Of a stretch of DNA of 11,010 bases, positions 1 through 6,804 are shown one piece after another; position 1 is the first letter of the stretch; each line of letters opens with the position of its first letter. Position numbers and translations under genes: made by a program. Origin of the DNA: Halovivax sp. (GTDB lineage: Archaea; Halobacteriota; Halobacteria; Halobacteriales; Natrialbaceae); contig SLIS01000292.1 of assembly GCA_007135505.1 (NCBI GenBank), positions 1 to 11,010 of the forward strand. The letters run 5' to 3'. Under the pieces are notes generated by a model. The model ran no database searches and was not told the origin of the DNA. It saw nothing but the letters and a program-made list of their open reading frames with translations.

Positions 1-22
1 AAACCGTGGGAATTCAGTTCCC
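1..22 (-). terminator. Hairpin after the transducer gene, probable terminator
   Basis: Positions 8-12 (GGGAA) and 18-22 (TTCCC) form a perfect 5-bp stem with a 5-nt loop, starting 10 bases past the minus-strand stop codon at 33-35. Read on the minus strand the hairpin is followed by ACGGTTT, which runs off the window edge, so the length of any U-tract cannot be judged. Its position suits transcription termination, but the stem is short and archaeal terminators depend mainly on the U-tract. Confidence 0.35.
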
Positions 23-32
23 TCGAGCGAAC

Positions 33-2510
33 TCAGTCGTCGAGAGAGGGAGCGGATTCGGCTTCGGGGAACTCGTCCGTCTCGAACTCGTCGAGCCGGT
101 TCTGCAGCGTTCCGGAGCGTTCCGCCAGGTCGCCGGCACTCTCCGTGACCTCCGAGAGTGCCGTCGTCTGTTCCTCCGCTGCCGCCGCAGCCGTGCTCGC
201 GTCCTCGCTCACACGTTCACTTACAGCCTCAGCTTCGTCGACGAGTTCGACGACGTCCTCGATCGACGCGGCCTGCTGCTGGCTGGCGGCGCTGATCTCT
301 TGGGTACCGTCGTGGGTCTGATTGGCATACTCGGCGATTTCGTCGAGTGCGGCGATCGCGTCGGCGATCGCGTCGGCGTTCTTCTCTACGTCTTCGCGAG
401 TCTGCCTGACCTCGTCCGCGGTGCGGTCGGTCTGTGAACTGATCTCCTCGACGAGATCGTCGATCTCCGCGGCGGACTCCTGGACGTCGGTCGCCAGCTC
501 CTTGACCTCCTCCGCGACGGCGGAGAAGCCCTCGTCCGACTCGCCGCTGCGGGAGGCTTCGATGTTCGCGTTCAGTGCCAGCATGTTCGTCTGCTTTGCG
601 ACGTTCTGAATGAAGTCGGTAATCTCTTCGATCTCGACGATCTTCGACTGCAGGCGCTCGATTTCGGTAACGGCCGCCTCGGCGTCGTCGTCGATGGAGT
701 TCAGCACTTCGACGGCGTCACTCGCCGCCGCACGCCCCTCTGTCCCGGTCTCGGCGGTTCGCTCGGCGATGCCGGCGACGTCACTCGAGAGCGAGGCGAC
801 TTCCTCCGTCGTGGCCGAGAGATCTTCCATTCGGTCGACAACGATCTGGAACGTCTCGTGCTGTTTGTCGGTCAAGGTCGAAATCTGCTGGACCGAATCG
901 GTCACCTGACTGCTGGCCGTCTGGACCTCCTCGGTACTCGCCGTAACCTCCTCGCTGTGGGCCGCGACCTCCTCGGCGAACCGCTTGAGTTCGATGGTGG
1001 TCGATTCGATCTCGTCCATCATCTCGTTGTACTCTAGCGCGATGGCTTCCATCGCCTCGTTCTCGCTCGCGGCGTTCATTCTGGCCGTGAGGTCACCCTC
1101 ACCGGCCTCGACCATGACGTCGCGGAAGCCCTCGGCTTTCGCCTGGAGGTGGGTAGCGAGGTCCGCGAGTTCTTCGCCGCGTCGCTCCGCTCTCGCTCGT
1201 GCCGATTCGGTTTCCTCGATCGATTCCCGCAGCGAGGTCCGCATACTGTCGAACGCGCCGTACAGCTGTCCGATCTCGTCGCGCCGGGTCGTCTCCAGGG
1301 ACGCATCGAGGTTTCCGTGTTCGAGTTCGTTCGCACTGTCGGCGAGCTGCCTGATCGAACGGCTGGTGTTACGGCCGACTACGGCCCCGATGAGCCCCAG
1401 GCCGAGGAACGAGACCAGAATCAGCCCGATCACGGATCGGGTGATCTCGGACTGGAGTGCGAACGCATCGTCGACCGGTTCGTGGCTCATGACGATCCAG
1501 TCGGCGCCCTCGACCTGCGCGTACCCCATCGCCATAACGTGGTCGTGTCCGTCACCGTCGATCGGTTCCGCCGCTGCCATGAGGGGGTTCTGCTCGTGCA
1601 GTGCGTGCATGTACTCCTCGTGGGTTTCACCGGGTACGTAGACCGTGTGACCGTGGTCGTCCTCCATCTCGTGAATTACACCGCCGAGACCGAGTTCCTC
1701 GGAGGCCTGGATGGCATCCTGTTCGTCGTGGTACGCCTCGTGTCCGTGGTCGCCGTGGTCCATGTCGTCCATGTCGACCTCGATGTAGCCCGACTTTTCG
1801 ACGAAGTCGAGTCCCATGTGATGGTGGTCGATTTTCCCGACCGTCTCCGTATCGTGACTGAAGAGGACGAGGCCGTCCTCCGTGATGACGTGAATGCCCG
1901 AGTCCTCGGAGTCTGTCGGGCGCTCCAGTTCTTCCGACTGGGCGATGAGGTCCATGAGGACGACGATCCGCGTGTCAGGACCTGCGTCCATCACGATCGC
2001 ACCGGCCTGCGTGTCGACGAGCGGATCCTCGTAGGGACCGACCATTTCGGGTTCGTCACCGTCGGTTTCGACGTGCATCCACGGAAGGTCGCTCGCGTCA
2101 CCCTCCGCACCGGCGACAGTACTCACTTCGATCGTGGCGTTGGCCGTGTCGACGTAGTGGATCCCGGCAATCGCCGAATCGGTCTGGTCGGCCTGTGCAT
2201 CGAAGAACGCCCTGATCTGGGTCGTATCTCCGCTTTGGACCGGACCGCTGTGAGCGAGCAGTACTGCCTGCGTCTGTGCCCCTTGTACGCCCTCAGTCAG
2301 CGTTTCTGCCTGCAACACTGCCGCATGTTCCATGTTACCCTCGACGTCCTGTTCCAGCGACGCGTCGGTCTGTGCGTAGATGAGACTGCCGAACCCACCG
2401 ACGATCAACGCGACGATCAGCAACAGCAGTACCAATTTGACCGTAAACCGCTCACGTATCGCGGTTACCGGAGGAAGGTCCATCACACCCATATAATGTC
2501 GTGTCCCCAT
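33..2510 (-). CDS. Methyl-accepting chemotaxis transducer with His-rich extracellular sensor
   Basis: Halobacterial transducer (MCP) that would pass an external signal to CheA/CheW and so bias archaellum rotation. Visible order: membrane helix about residues 23-46; extracellular Cache-like sensor about 50-350; second helix about 358-379; HAMP about 380-432; a second HAMP-like segment about 455-510; then a long coiled-coil signalling domain about 520-800. The hairpin tip is clear, with QTNMLALNANIEASRSGE at 640-657 followed by GFSAVAEEV. The sensor holds 15 His between residues 229 and 324, in clusters such as DHHH and DHGDHGH, suggesting metal binding (inference). Residues 1, 7 and 10 are all Met. 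A minus-strand TATA-like element at 2524-2532 would start transcription near 2502, downstream of the first ATG, so the true start may be Met7 (2492) or Met10 (2483). The family call is secure; the ligand is unknown. Confidence 0.95.
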   Translation of the reverse strand: MGTRHYMGVMDLPPVTAIRERFTVKLVLLLLIVALIVGGFGSLIYAQTDASLEQDVEGNMEHAAVLQAETLTEGVQGAQTQAVLLAHSGPVQSGDTTQIRAFFDAQADQTDSAIAGIHYVDTANATIEVSTVAGAEGDASDLPWMHVETDGDEPEMVGPYEDPLVDTQAGAIVMDAGPDTRIVVLMDLIAQSEELERPTDSEDSGIHVITEDGLVLFSHDTETVGKIDHHHMGLDFVEKSGYIEVDMDDMDHGDHGHEAYHDEQDAIQASEELGLGGVIHEMEDDHGHTVYVPGETHEEYMHALHEQNPLMAAAEPIDGDGHDHVMAMGYAQVEGADWIVMSHEPVDDAFALQSEITRSVIGLILVSFLGLGLIGAVVGRNTSRSIRQLADSANELEHGNLDASLETTRRDEIGQLYGAFDSMRTSLRESIEETESARARAERRGEELADLATHLQAKAEGFRDVMVEAGEGDLTARMNAASENEAMEAIALEYNEMMDEIESTTIELKRFAEEVAAHSEEVTASTEEVQTASSQVTDSVQQISTLTDKQHETFQIVVDRMEDLSATTEEVASLSSDVAGIAERTAETGTEGRAAASDAVEVLNSIDDDAEAAVTEIERLQSKIVEIEEITDFIQNVAKQTNMLALNANIEASRSGESDEGFSAVAEEVKELATDVQESAAEIDDLVEEISSQTDRTADEVRQTREDVEKNADAIADAIAALDEIAEYANQTHDGTQEISAASQQQAASIEDVVELVDEAEAVSERVSEDASTAAAAAEEQTTALSEVTESAGDLAERSGTLQNRLDEFETDEFPEAESAPSLDD

Positions 2511-2523
2511 TTATGTTCCCAAC

Positions 2524-2532
2524 AGATATAGG
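2524..2532 (-). promoter_or_regulatory. TATA-like element for the transducer gene
   Basis: The plus-strand sequence AGATATAGG reads CCTATATCT on the minus strand. With the usual archaeal spacing of about 25 bp, transcription would start near 2502, giving a leader of about 10 nt to the second ATG (2492). A competing element, CATAAAT across the first ATG (plus 2508-2514), would give a nearly leaderless message beginning at the third ATG (2483). Both favour a start downstream of the longest reading frame. The assignment is by spacing only. Confidence 0.35.
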
Positions 2533-2542
2533 ATTCGACCGA

Positions 2543-2602
2543 AATGTGACAGGTGTTCCCAGCCGTCAGATGGCAATGTGGTAGGTGTTCCCGGTCGTCG
2601 GA
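2543..2602. repeat. Two-copy tandem direct repeat, 32-bp period
   Basis: Copy 1 (2543-2570) and copy 2 (2575-2602) align over 28 positions with 23 identities. They share AATGTG, then AGGTGTTCCC, then G.CGTC and a final GA, and their starts are 32 bp apart. A partial third copy of the core (ATGTTCCC, 2513-2520) lies closer to the transducer start. On the minus strand the shared core reads GGGAACACCT. The pair lies between two divergent genes, just upstream of the minus-strand TATA-like element, so it could be a tandem binding site for a regulator. That role is inferred. Confidence 0.55.
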
Positions 2603-2678
2603 CGACAGTCACTCGACCAGCCGCACGTAGACCGCGGCAATATCCGATTGCCGATCTATGGCCGAGGAATCTACACTG

Positions 2679-2685
2679 TTTTAGG
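2679..2685 (+). promoter_or_regulatory. TATA box of pantoate kinase gene
   Basis: TTTTAGG matches the usual haloarchaeal TATA form. Its A (2683) lies 26 bp before the ATG at 2709, which predicts a leaderless or almost leaderless transcript, the common haloarchaeal arrangement. The spacing also supports 2709 as the translation start. Confidence 0.6.
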
Positions 2686-2708
2686 CCGTCAGCGGCTACG
2701 GGCGAGAC

Positions 2709-3536
2709 ATGTCAGAGAAGGGTACGGCCTTCGTTCCGGGTCACATCACCGGCTTCTTCAGCACGCAGCCGGACGACGACCCCACGAAGGCCGGATCGCG
2801 CGGGGCAGGTCTCGCGCTCACCGATGGCGTCACGACCACCGTCACGCCCGCACCGGAGACCGTGATCGAGATAGACGGCGAACGCGTCCACGTCGCGCCG
2901 GTCGAACGAGTGCTCGGAGCGCTTCGGGTATCCGCCCGCGTCAGTGCCGAATCGGCGCTTCCGCTGGGGTCCGGCTTCGGCGTCTCGGGCGCACTGGCAC
3001 TCGGGACGGCCCTGGCCGCGAATCGCGCGTTCGATCGACGCCTCTCTACGAACGAACTCGTCACCATCGCTCACGGAGCCGAAGTCGAGGCGGGGACGGG
3101 GCTTGGCGACGTCGTTGCACAGGCCCAGGGTGGCATTCCGATTCGCCTCGAACCCGGAGCCCCACCCCACGGAACGCTCGACTCGATTCCAGCGCGTGTC
3201 GGAATCGAGTATCAGACCTTCGGCGAGGTCTCTACGGAAGAAGTGCTCGCCGATAACACGGACGCGATCGACGACGCGGGACGAACGGCGCTCTCTCGCA
3301 TCGTCGAAGAACCGACGCTGACCTCGTTCATGTTCGCGTCTCGGCACTTCGCGCGCGAGACGGGGCTGTTGACGACCGAGGTTCGAGACGCGGTTCGGGC
3401 CGTCGCGGATGCCGGTGGACAGGCCTCGATGGCGATGCTCGGAAATACGGTATTCGCGCTGGGAACGGGCCTCTCCGACGCCGGCTACGACCCAAATCGG
3501 TGCGCGACGCATCCGGCCGGCGCGACGATGAAGTGA
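2709..3536 (+). CDS. Pantoate kinase (PoK), GHMP family
   Basis: Cytoplasmic archaeal pantoate kinase, which converts pantoate and ATP to 4-phosphopantoate and ADP. In archaea this reaction and the following ligation replace the bacterial PanC/PanK order in CoA synthesis. Recognisable PoK features are the N-terminal FVPGHITGFF (residues 8-17), GSRGAG (29-34), the GHMP phosphate-binding loop LPLGSGFGVSGALALG (84-99), the AGTGLGDVVAQ segment (128-138) and a C-terminal GHMP motif around QASMAMLGNTVFALG (238-252). At 275 residues it is near the usual family length. A TATA box 26 bp upstream supports the ATG chosen. Its pathway partner, phosphopantothenate synthetase, is at 6805, separated by the large repeat gene. 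No frameshift or missing motif is seen. Confidence 0.93.
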   Translation: MSEKGTAFVPGHITGFFSTQPDDDPTKAGSRGAGLALTDGVTTTVTPAPETVIEIDGERVHVAPVERVLGALRVSARVSAESALPLGSGFGVSGALALGTALAANRAFDRRLSTNELVTIAHGAEVEAGTGLGDVVAQAQGGIPIRLEPGAPPHGTLDSIPARVGIEYQTFGEVSTEEVLADNTDAIDDAGRTALSRIVEEPTLTSFMFASRHFARETGLLTTEVRDAVRAVADAGGQASMAMLGNTVFALGTGLSDAGYDPNRCATHPAGATMK

Positions 3537-3802
3537 CCGGTCGAACGACCGACTCCCGTGCGGCAACGAGGCGGCACTCTCGTGTTATTCTTCCATCATA
3601 TAGTGAGGTTGTGGTCGACGTAATCAGTCGTTGAAATATTCGATTTTCAAACACATTTACGTCAAAATGCTATAATCACACCATATATTGAGTTTTTAGG
3701 CACGGATAACAAGTTTGGTCGGTGTGATAATCGATCTGTCCGTTTGGCGATATCTAGCCGATAATTTATTAATCTACGATTTAGTTATCCGTTCGAATTC
3801 CA
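3537..3802 (+). promoter_or_regulatory. AT-rich promoter region with inverted repeats
   Basis: This 266-bp spacer is clearly richer in A and T than the surrounding genes, especially from about 3585 on. It holds a TATA element TTTATTAA (3765-3772) about 35 bp before the ATG at 3803, predicting a leader of roughly 9 nt. A second classic form, TTTTTAGG (3693-3700), lies about 100 bp upstream of the gene. Three perfect inverted pairs are present: TTGAAA/TTTCAA (3631-3636, 3645-3650), ATCACACC/GGTGTGAT (3675-3682, 3721-3728) and CGGATAAC/GTTATCCG (3703-3710, 3784-3791). They suggest regulator binding, which is unproven. Confidence 0.5.
3538..3551 (+). terminator. Short hairpin just after the pantoate kinase stop
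   Basis: CGGTCG (3538-3543) and CGACCG (3546-3551) form an inverted repeat starting 2 bases after the stop codon; a realistic RNA fold is a 5-bp stem with a 4-nt loop. The T-richer sequence near 3583-3595 is some way downstream, so termination by this hairpin is only a possibility. Confidence 0.25.
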
Positions 3803-6598
3803 ATGGCATTACCTGGCAGTTTGAACAACACATTATTTCGGTTGTATGAGCGGTATGTCGGCGAACAGGACTCTCGGAAGGACGTATACGGATACTGGCT
3901 GTTCGTCTCAGGGTTCGTCCTGTGCGCGATCGCCGTCGCCGTCTTCGCCGCCGGCTTCAACGTGCTCGAGGCGCGTGAACCACCGTGGTTCATGTTCATC
4001 CGAATCATCGGGTTGATCGCCTCGATCGGTGCCACGATCAGCCTCTTTGGACTGGTACTCATGTTGCCGGTTCGAAAGCGGGCCGTTCAGGCGAGCGTCG
4101 TCGGGTTTATCATCGCCTGCGCAGGGGTCGTATCGTTCGGTGTCGCCTATCCGGATCACTGGTCCGGAATCGGTGACGGTCCCGACTACACCATGGAAGT
4201 CATCGGCCTCTTCGCCATCGGCCTCGGCATCATCGCGAGCGTGACCGCCCTGATTCCGGTCATCACCGGTCGGAAGGGGAAATACGTCTCGGAGGAAGGT
4301 ATAACCGACGACCCGGATATCCTCACGGGAGACGCGCTGGACGGTGCCCAATTCGCGGTGTTTCGTGACGAGAACGGCGACTGGAAGTGGCACATCCTCC
4401 ACCTCGAGGCACTCGCAGCGAGCCGCGAGGGTCTGCACACTCGTCCCGACGCAAAGGAGGAGATCGACATGGTCCAGTCCCAGATCGGGTCGGCCGGGTT
4501 GATGGAACTGACCACGTCGGCATTCCGACTGTACGAAACCAGGGAGGGCAACTGGGAGTGGACCCTGGTCCGCGAGGACGGCAGCGTGGTGGCCGAGTGT
4601 AACGATTCCTACAGCACCCGGGATGGCGCCGAGGAGGCGGTCAGTTTCCTCAAAGACCAGGGACCGGACGCCGACGTCATCGAGATCGACGACGCCGCGT
4701 TCAACTACTACGAAGAACGCGATCGCTGGCACTGGCAACTACTCGACGACGAGCGACGGGCACTGGCCACGTCGCCGACCGACTACGCGAGTAAGGCCGA
4801 CGCGGAGGCCGGTGCATCCACGTTCGTGGACAACTTCGAGGACGCACAGGTCCTCGCAATGGAACACGTCGCGATCGAGTTGCTCGAACGCGACGGCGGT
4901 TGGGCGTGGCGCGTCGTCGATACGAACGACGACGAGCTGGCCCAGTCCGAGGAGACCTACTCCTCGCGACGCGACGCTGAAGAGTCCGTCGAGTCGCTGC
5001 TGCCTAAACTCGGCGACGCGGCCGTGACGATCTCGGGCGAACCAACGTACGAACTGTACGCGTCGGGTCACGAGTGGCGCTGGCGGCTCGTCGGCCACGA
5101 CGAGCAGGTCGTCGCCCGGAACCCGAACACAGCGGGAAGCTACGAGGAGATTGAGGAGACGACCGACCAGTTCGCACAGAACGTAGAGCAGGCGGACGTC
5201 TTCGAAATCGAGGACGCCCTCTACGAACGGTACCGGACGGACGACGACTGGCGCTGGCGGCTCGTTACGGAAGACCGAGAGGTCGTCGCAGCGAGTACCG
5301 AACCACACGACACCGCAGACGACGCGGAGGCCGCGATCGCACGCATGCGCGAGCAGGCGAACGAGGCCGACCTCATCGAATTCGACAACTCGGCCTTCCA
5401 GGTCTACGAAGCCGACACCGGCGAATGGCGCTGGCGATTGATCGACGAGGATGGCAACGTGCTCGCAGACAGCGGCGCCGAGCACTCCTCGAAGAACGAG
5501 GCCGCCGAGGCGATGATGACGCTCAAAGAGCAGGCACCGGACGCAGAGCTGCTAGAGATCGAGACGGCAGCTTTCGAACTGTTCGTCGACGACGGCGAGT
5601 GGGGCTGGCGGCTCATCGACGACGGCGGCAAACTCATCGCCGAAGACCCATCCTCGCACCCGACCCGCGAGGCTGCACGCGACGCGATGGACCGTCTCGT
5701 CGACAATCTCCACACCGAGAGTCGAACGATGGAGCGTGCGGCGTTCCAGACGTACGCCGATGAGGACTGGAACTGGCGCTTCGTCCTTCCCTCCGGTACT
5801 GTCGTCGCCGAGAACGAGGATCCGGCCTCGACCAGAGACCAGATCGTCTCCGAGATCGAACGGATTCGGTCGGTCGCAGCGGACGCCGACCGGTCGCGCA
5901 TCGGCGACGTGTTCCTCCAGATCTACGGAAACGACGCGTGGCGCTGGCGGGTGCTCGATCGCGAACGAACGCCCGTGGCATCCTCGACGGTCGCCTACGA
6001 CGACCGCGAAACGGTCGTGGGCGCTGTCGAGGAGCTGACTGCGGCCGCCGGGGACGCGCCGATCTTCCAGATCGAGGACGCCATGATCAGACTCACGAAC
6101 GGCGATGTCTGGTCCTGGGAGCTGGTCGATCCGGACCGCGACGTTCTTGCAACGTCCGGAATCACGGTCGACACGCGCGAGGAAGCGAGCGACCTCATCG
6201 ACGACCTTCGACGGCTGGCACCGCTGGCCGGGCGCGTCGACTTCGACGTGGCCTCGTTCGAACTCGTCTCGCGCGAGTCCGGCTGGACGTGGCGCCTCAT
6301 CGACGAGAGCGGCTCCGTCGTGGCCACGTGTATCGAGACCTTCGAGACGACCGAGGGCGCACGAGACGCCGTTTCGAACGTCAAGGACGTCATTCCGACG
6401 GCGAGCATCCTCGAAATCGACGGTGTCTCGTTCGAACTCCACGACGGGGAGGACGGCTGGGTCTGGCGACTGGTCGACGAACACGGCGAACCAATGTCCG
6501 AGAGCACGAAAGCCTACGAGAAACGGACGGACGCCAGAGATGCAATGACCTCGGTCAAGCTCTACGCGCCCGACGGCTGGGTCGAGTTCACCGAGTAA
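3803..6598 (+). CDS. Four-helix membrane protein with 13 tandem DUF1508/YegP-like repeats
   Basis: Function unknown. Residues 1-160 carry four predicted membrane helices (about 33-53, 64-88, 95-115, 131-154). The basic stretches RKR (91-93) and GRKGK (156-160) put the C-terminal region in the cytoplasm by the positive-inside rule. From about residue 181 to the end the protein is an uninterrupted array of 13 units of 56-59 residues. Each has the DUF1508 pattern: an aromatic start such as AFELY, a W-x-W core followed by R/E-L-(I/V)-D, a V(V/L)A turn, an S/T-rich turn, and an acidic helix. The first Trp of each core falls at 194, 251, 309, 367, 425, 483, 542, 600, 656, 713, 770, 828 and 886. YegP-type proteins normally have one or two such units. 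The units differ considerably in sequence, so the expansion is old. The gene sits between two CoA enzymes behind an AT-rich promoter region. A scaffold or ligand-binding role is conceivable but not shown. Confidence 0.9.
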   Translation: MALPGSLNNTLFRLYERYVGEQDSRKDVYGYWLFVSGFVLCAIAVAVFAAGFNVLEAREPPWFMFIRIIGLIASIGATISLFGLVLMLPVRKRAVQASVVGFIIACAGVVSFGVAYPDHWSGIGDGPDYTMEVIGLFAIGLGIIASVTALIPVITGRKGKYVSEEGITDDPDILTGDALDGAQFAVFRDENGDWKWHILHLEALAASREGLHTRPDAKEEIDMVQSQIGSAGLMELTTSAFRLYETREGNWEWTLVREDGSVVAECNDSYSTRDGAEEAVSFLKDQGPDADVIEIDDAAFNYYEERDRWHWQLLDDERRALATSPTDYASKADAEAGASTFVDNFEDAQVLAMEHVAIELLERDGGWAWRVVDTNDDELAQSEETYSSRRDAEESVESLLPKLGDAAVTISGEPTYELYASGHEWRWRLVGHDEQVVARNPNTAGSYEEIEETTDQFAQNVEQADVFEIEDALYERYRTDDDWRWRLVTEDREVVAASTEPHDTADDAEAAIARMREQANEADLIEFDNSAFQVYEADTGEWRWRLIDEDGNVLADSGAEHSSKNEAAEAMMTLKEQAPDAELLEIETAAFELFVDDGEWGWRLIDDGGKLIAEDPSSHPTREAARDAMDRLVDNLHTESRTMERAAFQTYADEDWNWRFVLPSGTVVAENEDPASTRDQIVSEIERIRSVAADADRSRIGDVFLQIYGNDAWRWRVLDRERTPVASSTVAYDDRETVVGAVEELTAAAGDAPIFQIEDAMIRLTNGDVWSWELVDPDRDVLATSGITVDTREEASDLIDDLRRLAPLAGRVDFDVASFELVSRESGWTWRLIDESGSVVATCIETFETTEGARDAVSNVKDVIPTASILEIDGVSFELHDGEDGWVWRLVDEHGEPMSESTKAYEKRTDARDAMTSVKLYAPDGWVEFTE
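4340..6595 (+). repeat. Protein-level tandem repeat array, 13 DUF1508-like units
   Basis: Coding DNA for residues about 180-931 of the membrane repeat protein. The unit length is about 171-174 bp and the W-x-W spacing stays between 56 and 59 residues. DNA identity is mostly confined to the core; the 17-base string TGGCGCTGGCGGCTCGT occurs at 5075-5091 and again at 5249-5265. Units 5-7 keep the fullest W-R-W-R-L core, while units 1, 9 and 11 have drifted most. This is an ancient protein repeat, not a recent DNA duplication or a CRISPR array. Confidence 0.88.
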
Positions 6599-6804
6599 GT
6601 CGAGCGGTCGGATCGGTCGAGATTCCGTCGTGGGTTTCTACGTTGCTACCGCGCCGAGGGAACGAGTCATTCGCTGTTTGTACGCGGTAATACGGTGCTC
6701 GTTGATACGCAGAGAAGGAACCGACGACAGCCATTGGGCGGCGCGTAGTCGGTCACTCGACCACAAACGCGTCACTTTTCTTCGCCGAAATCGACGGGTC
6801 CGAC
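6599..6804 (+). other. Intergenic gap before phosphopantothenate synthetase
   Basis: A 206-bp gap with no convincing reading frame or RNA gene. CACTTTTC (6773-6780), centred about 28 bp before the GTG start at 6805, is a weak TATA-like element at the right distance for a leaderless message. The gap suggests the synthetase gene is transcribed from its own promoter and not only by read-through from the repeat gene. Confidence 0.3.

Noticed and set aside
1149..2531. 460-residue plus-strand frame opposite the transducer
   Set aside because: It is antisense to a clear MCP gene with recognisable domains. The product is Val/Arg-rich with no domain, and long antisense frames are expected in GC-rich haloarchaeal genes.
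2509..2708. IS element or attachment site in the divergent intergenic region
   Set aside because: The direct repeats are only 32 bp apart with no transposase, terminal inverted repeats or tRNA nearby.
2712..3566. 284-residue minus-strand frame opposite pantoate kinase
   Set aside because: Arg-rich, non-acidic product with no family; the plus strand encodes an intact GHMP kinase.
3908..6484. Long minus-strand frames (3908-4738, 4739-5485, 5552-6484) opposite the repeat gene
   Set aside because: They mirror the repeat array codon for codon, showing the same periodicity in antisense, and have no promoter. The plus-strand frame has membrane helices and a recognisable repeat.
4340..6595. Regularly spaced repeats as a CRISPR-like array
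   Set aside because: Period of about 174 bp with low DNA identity and an open reading frame throughout; the repeat is at protein level.
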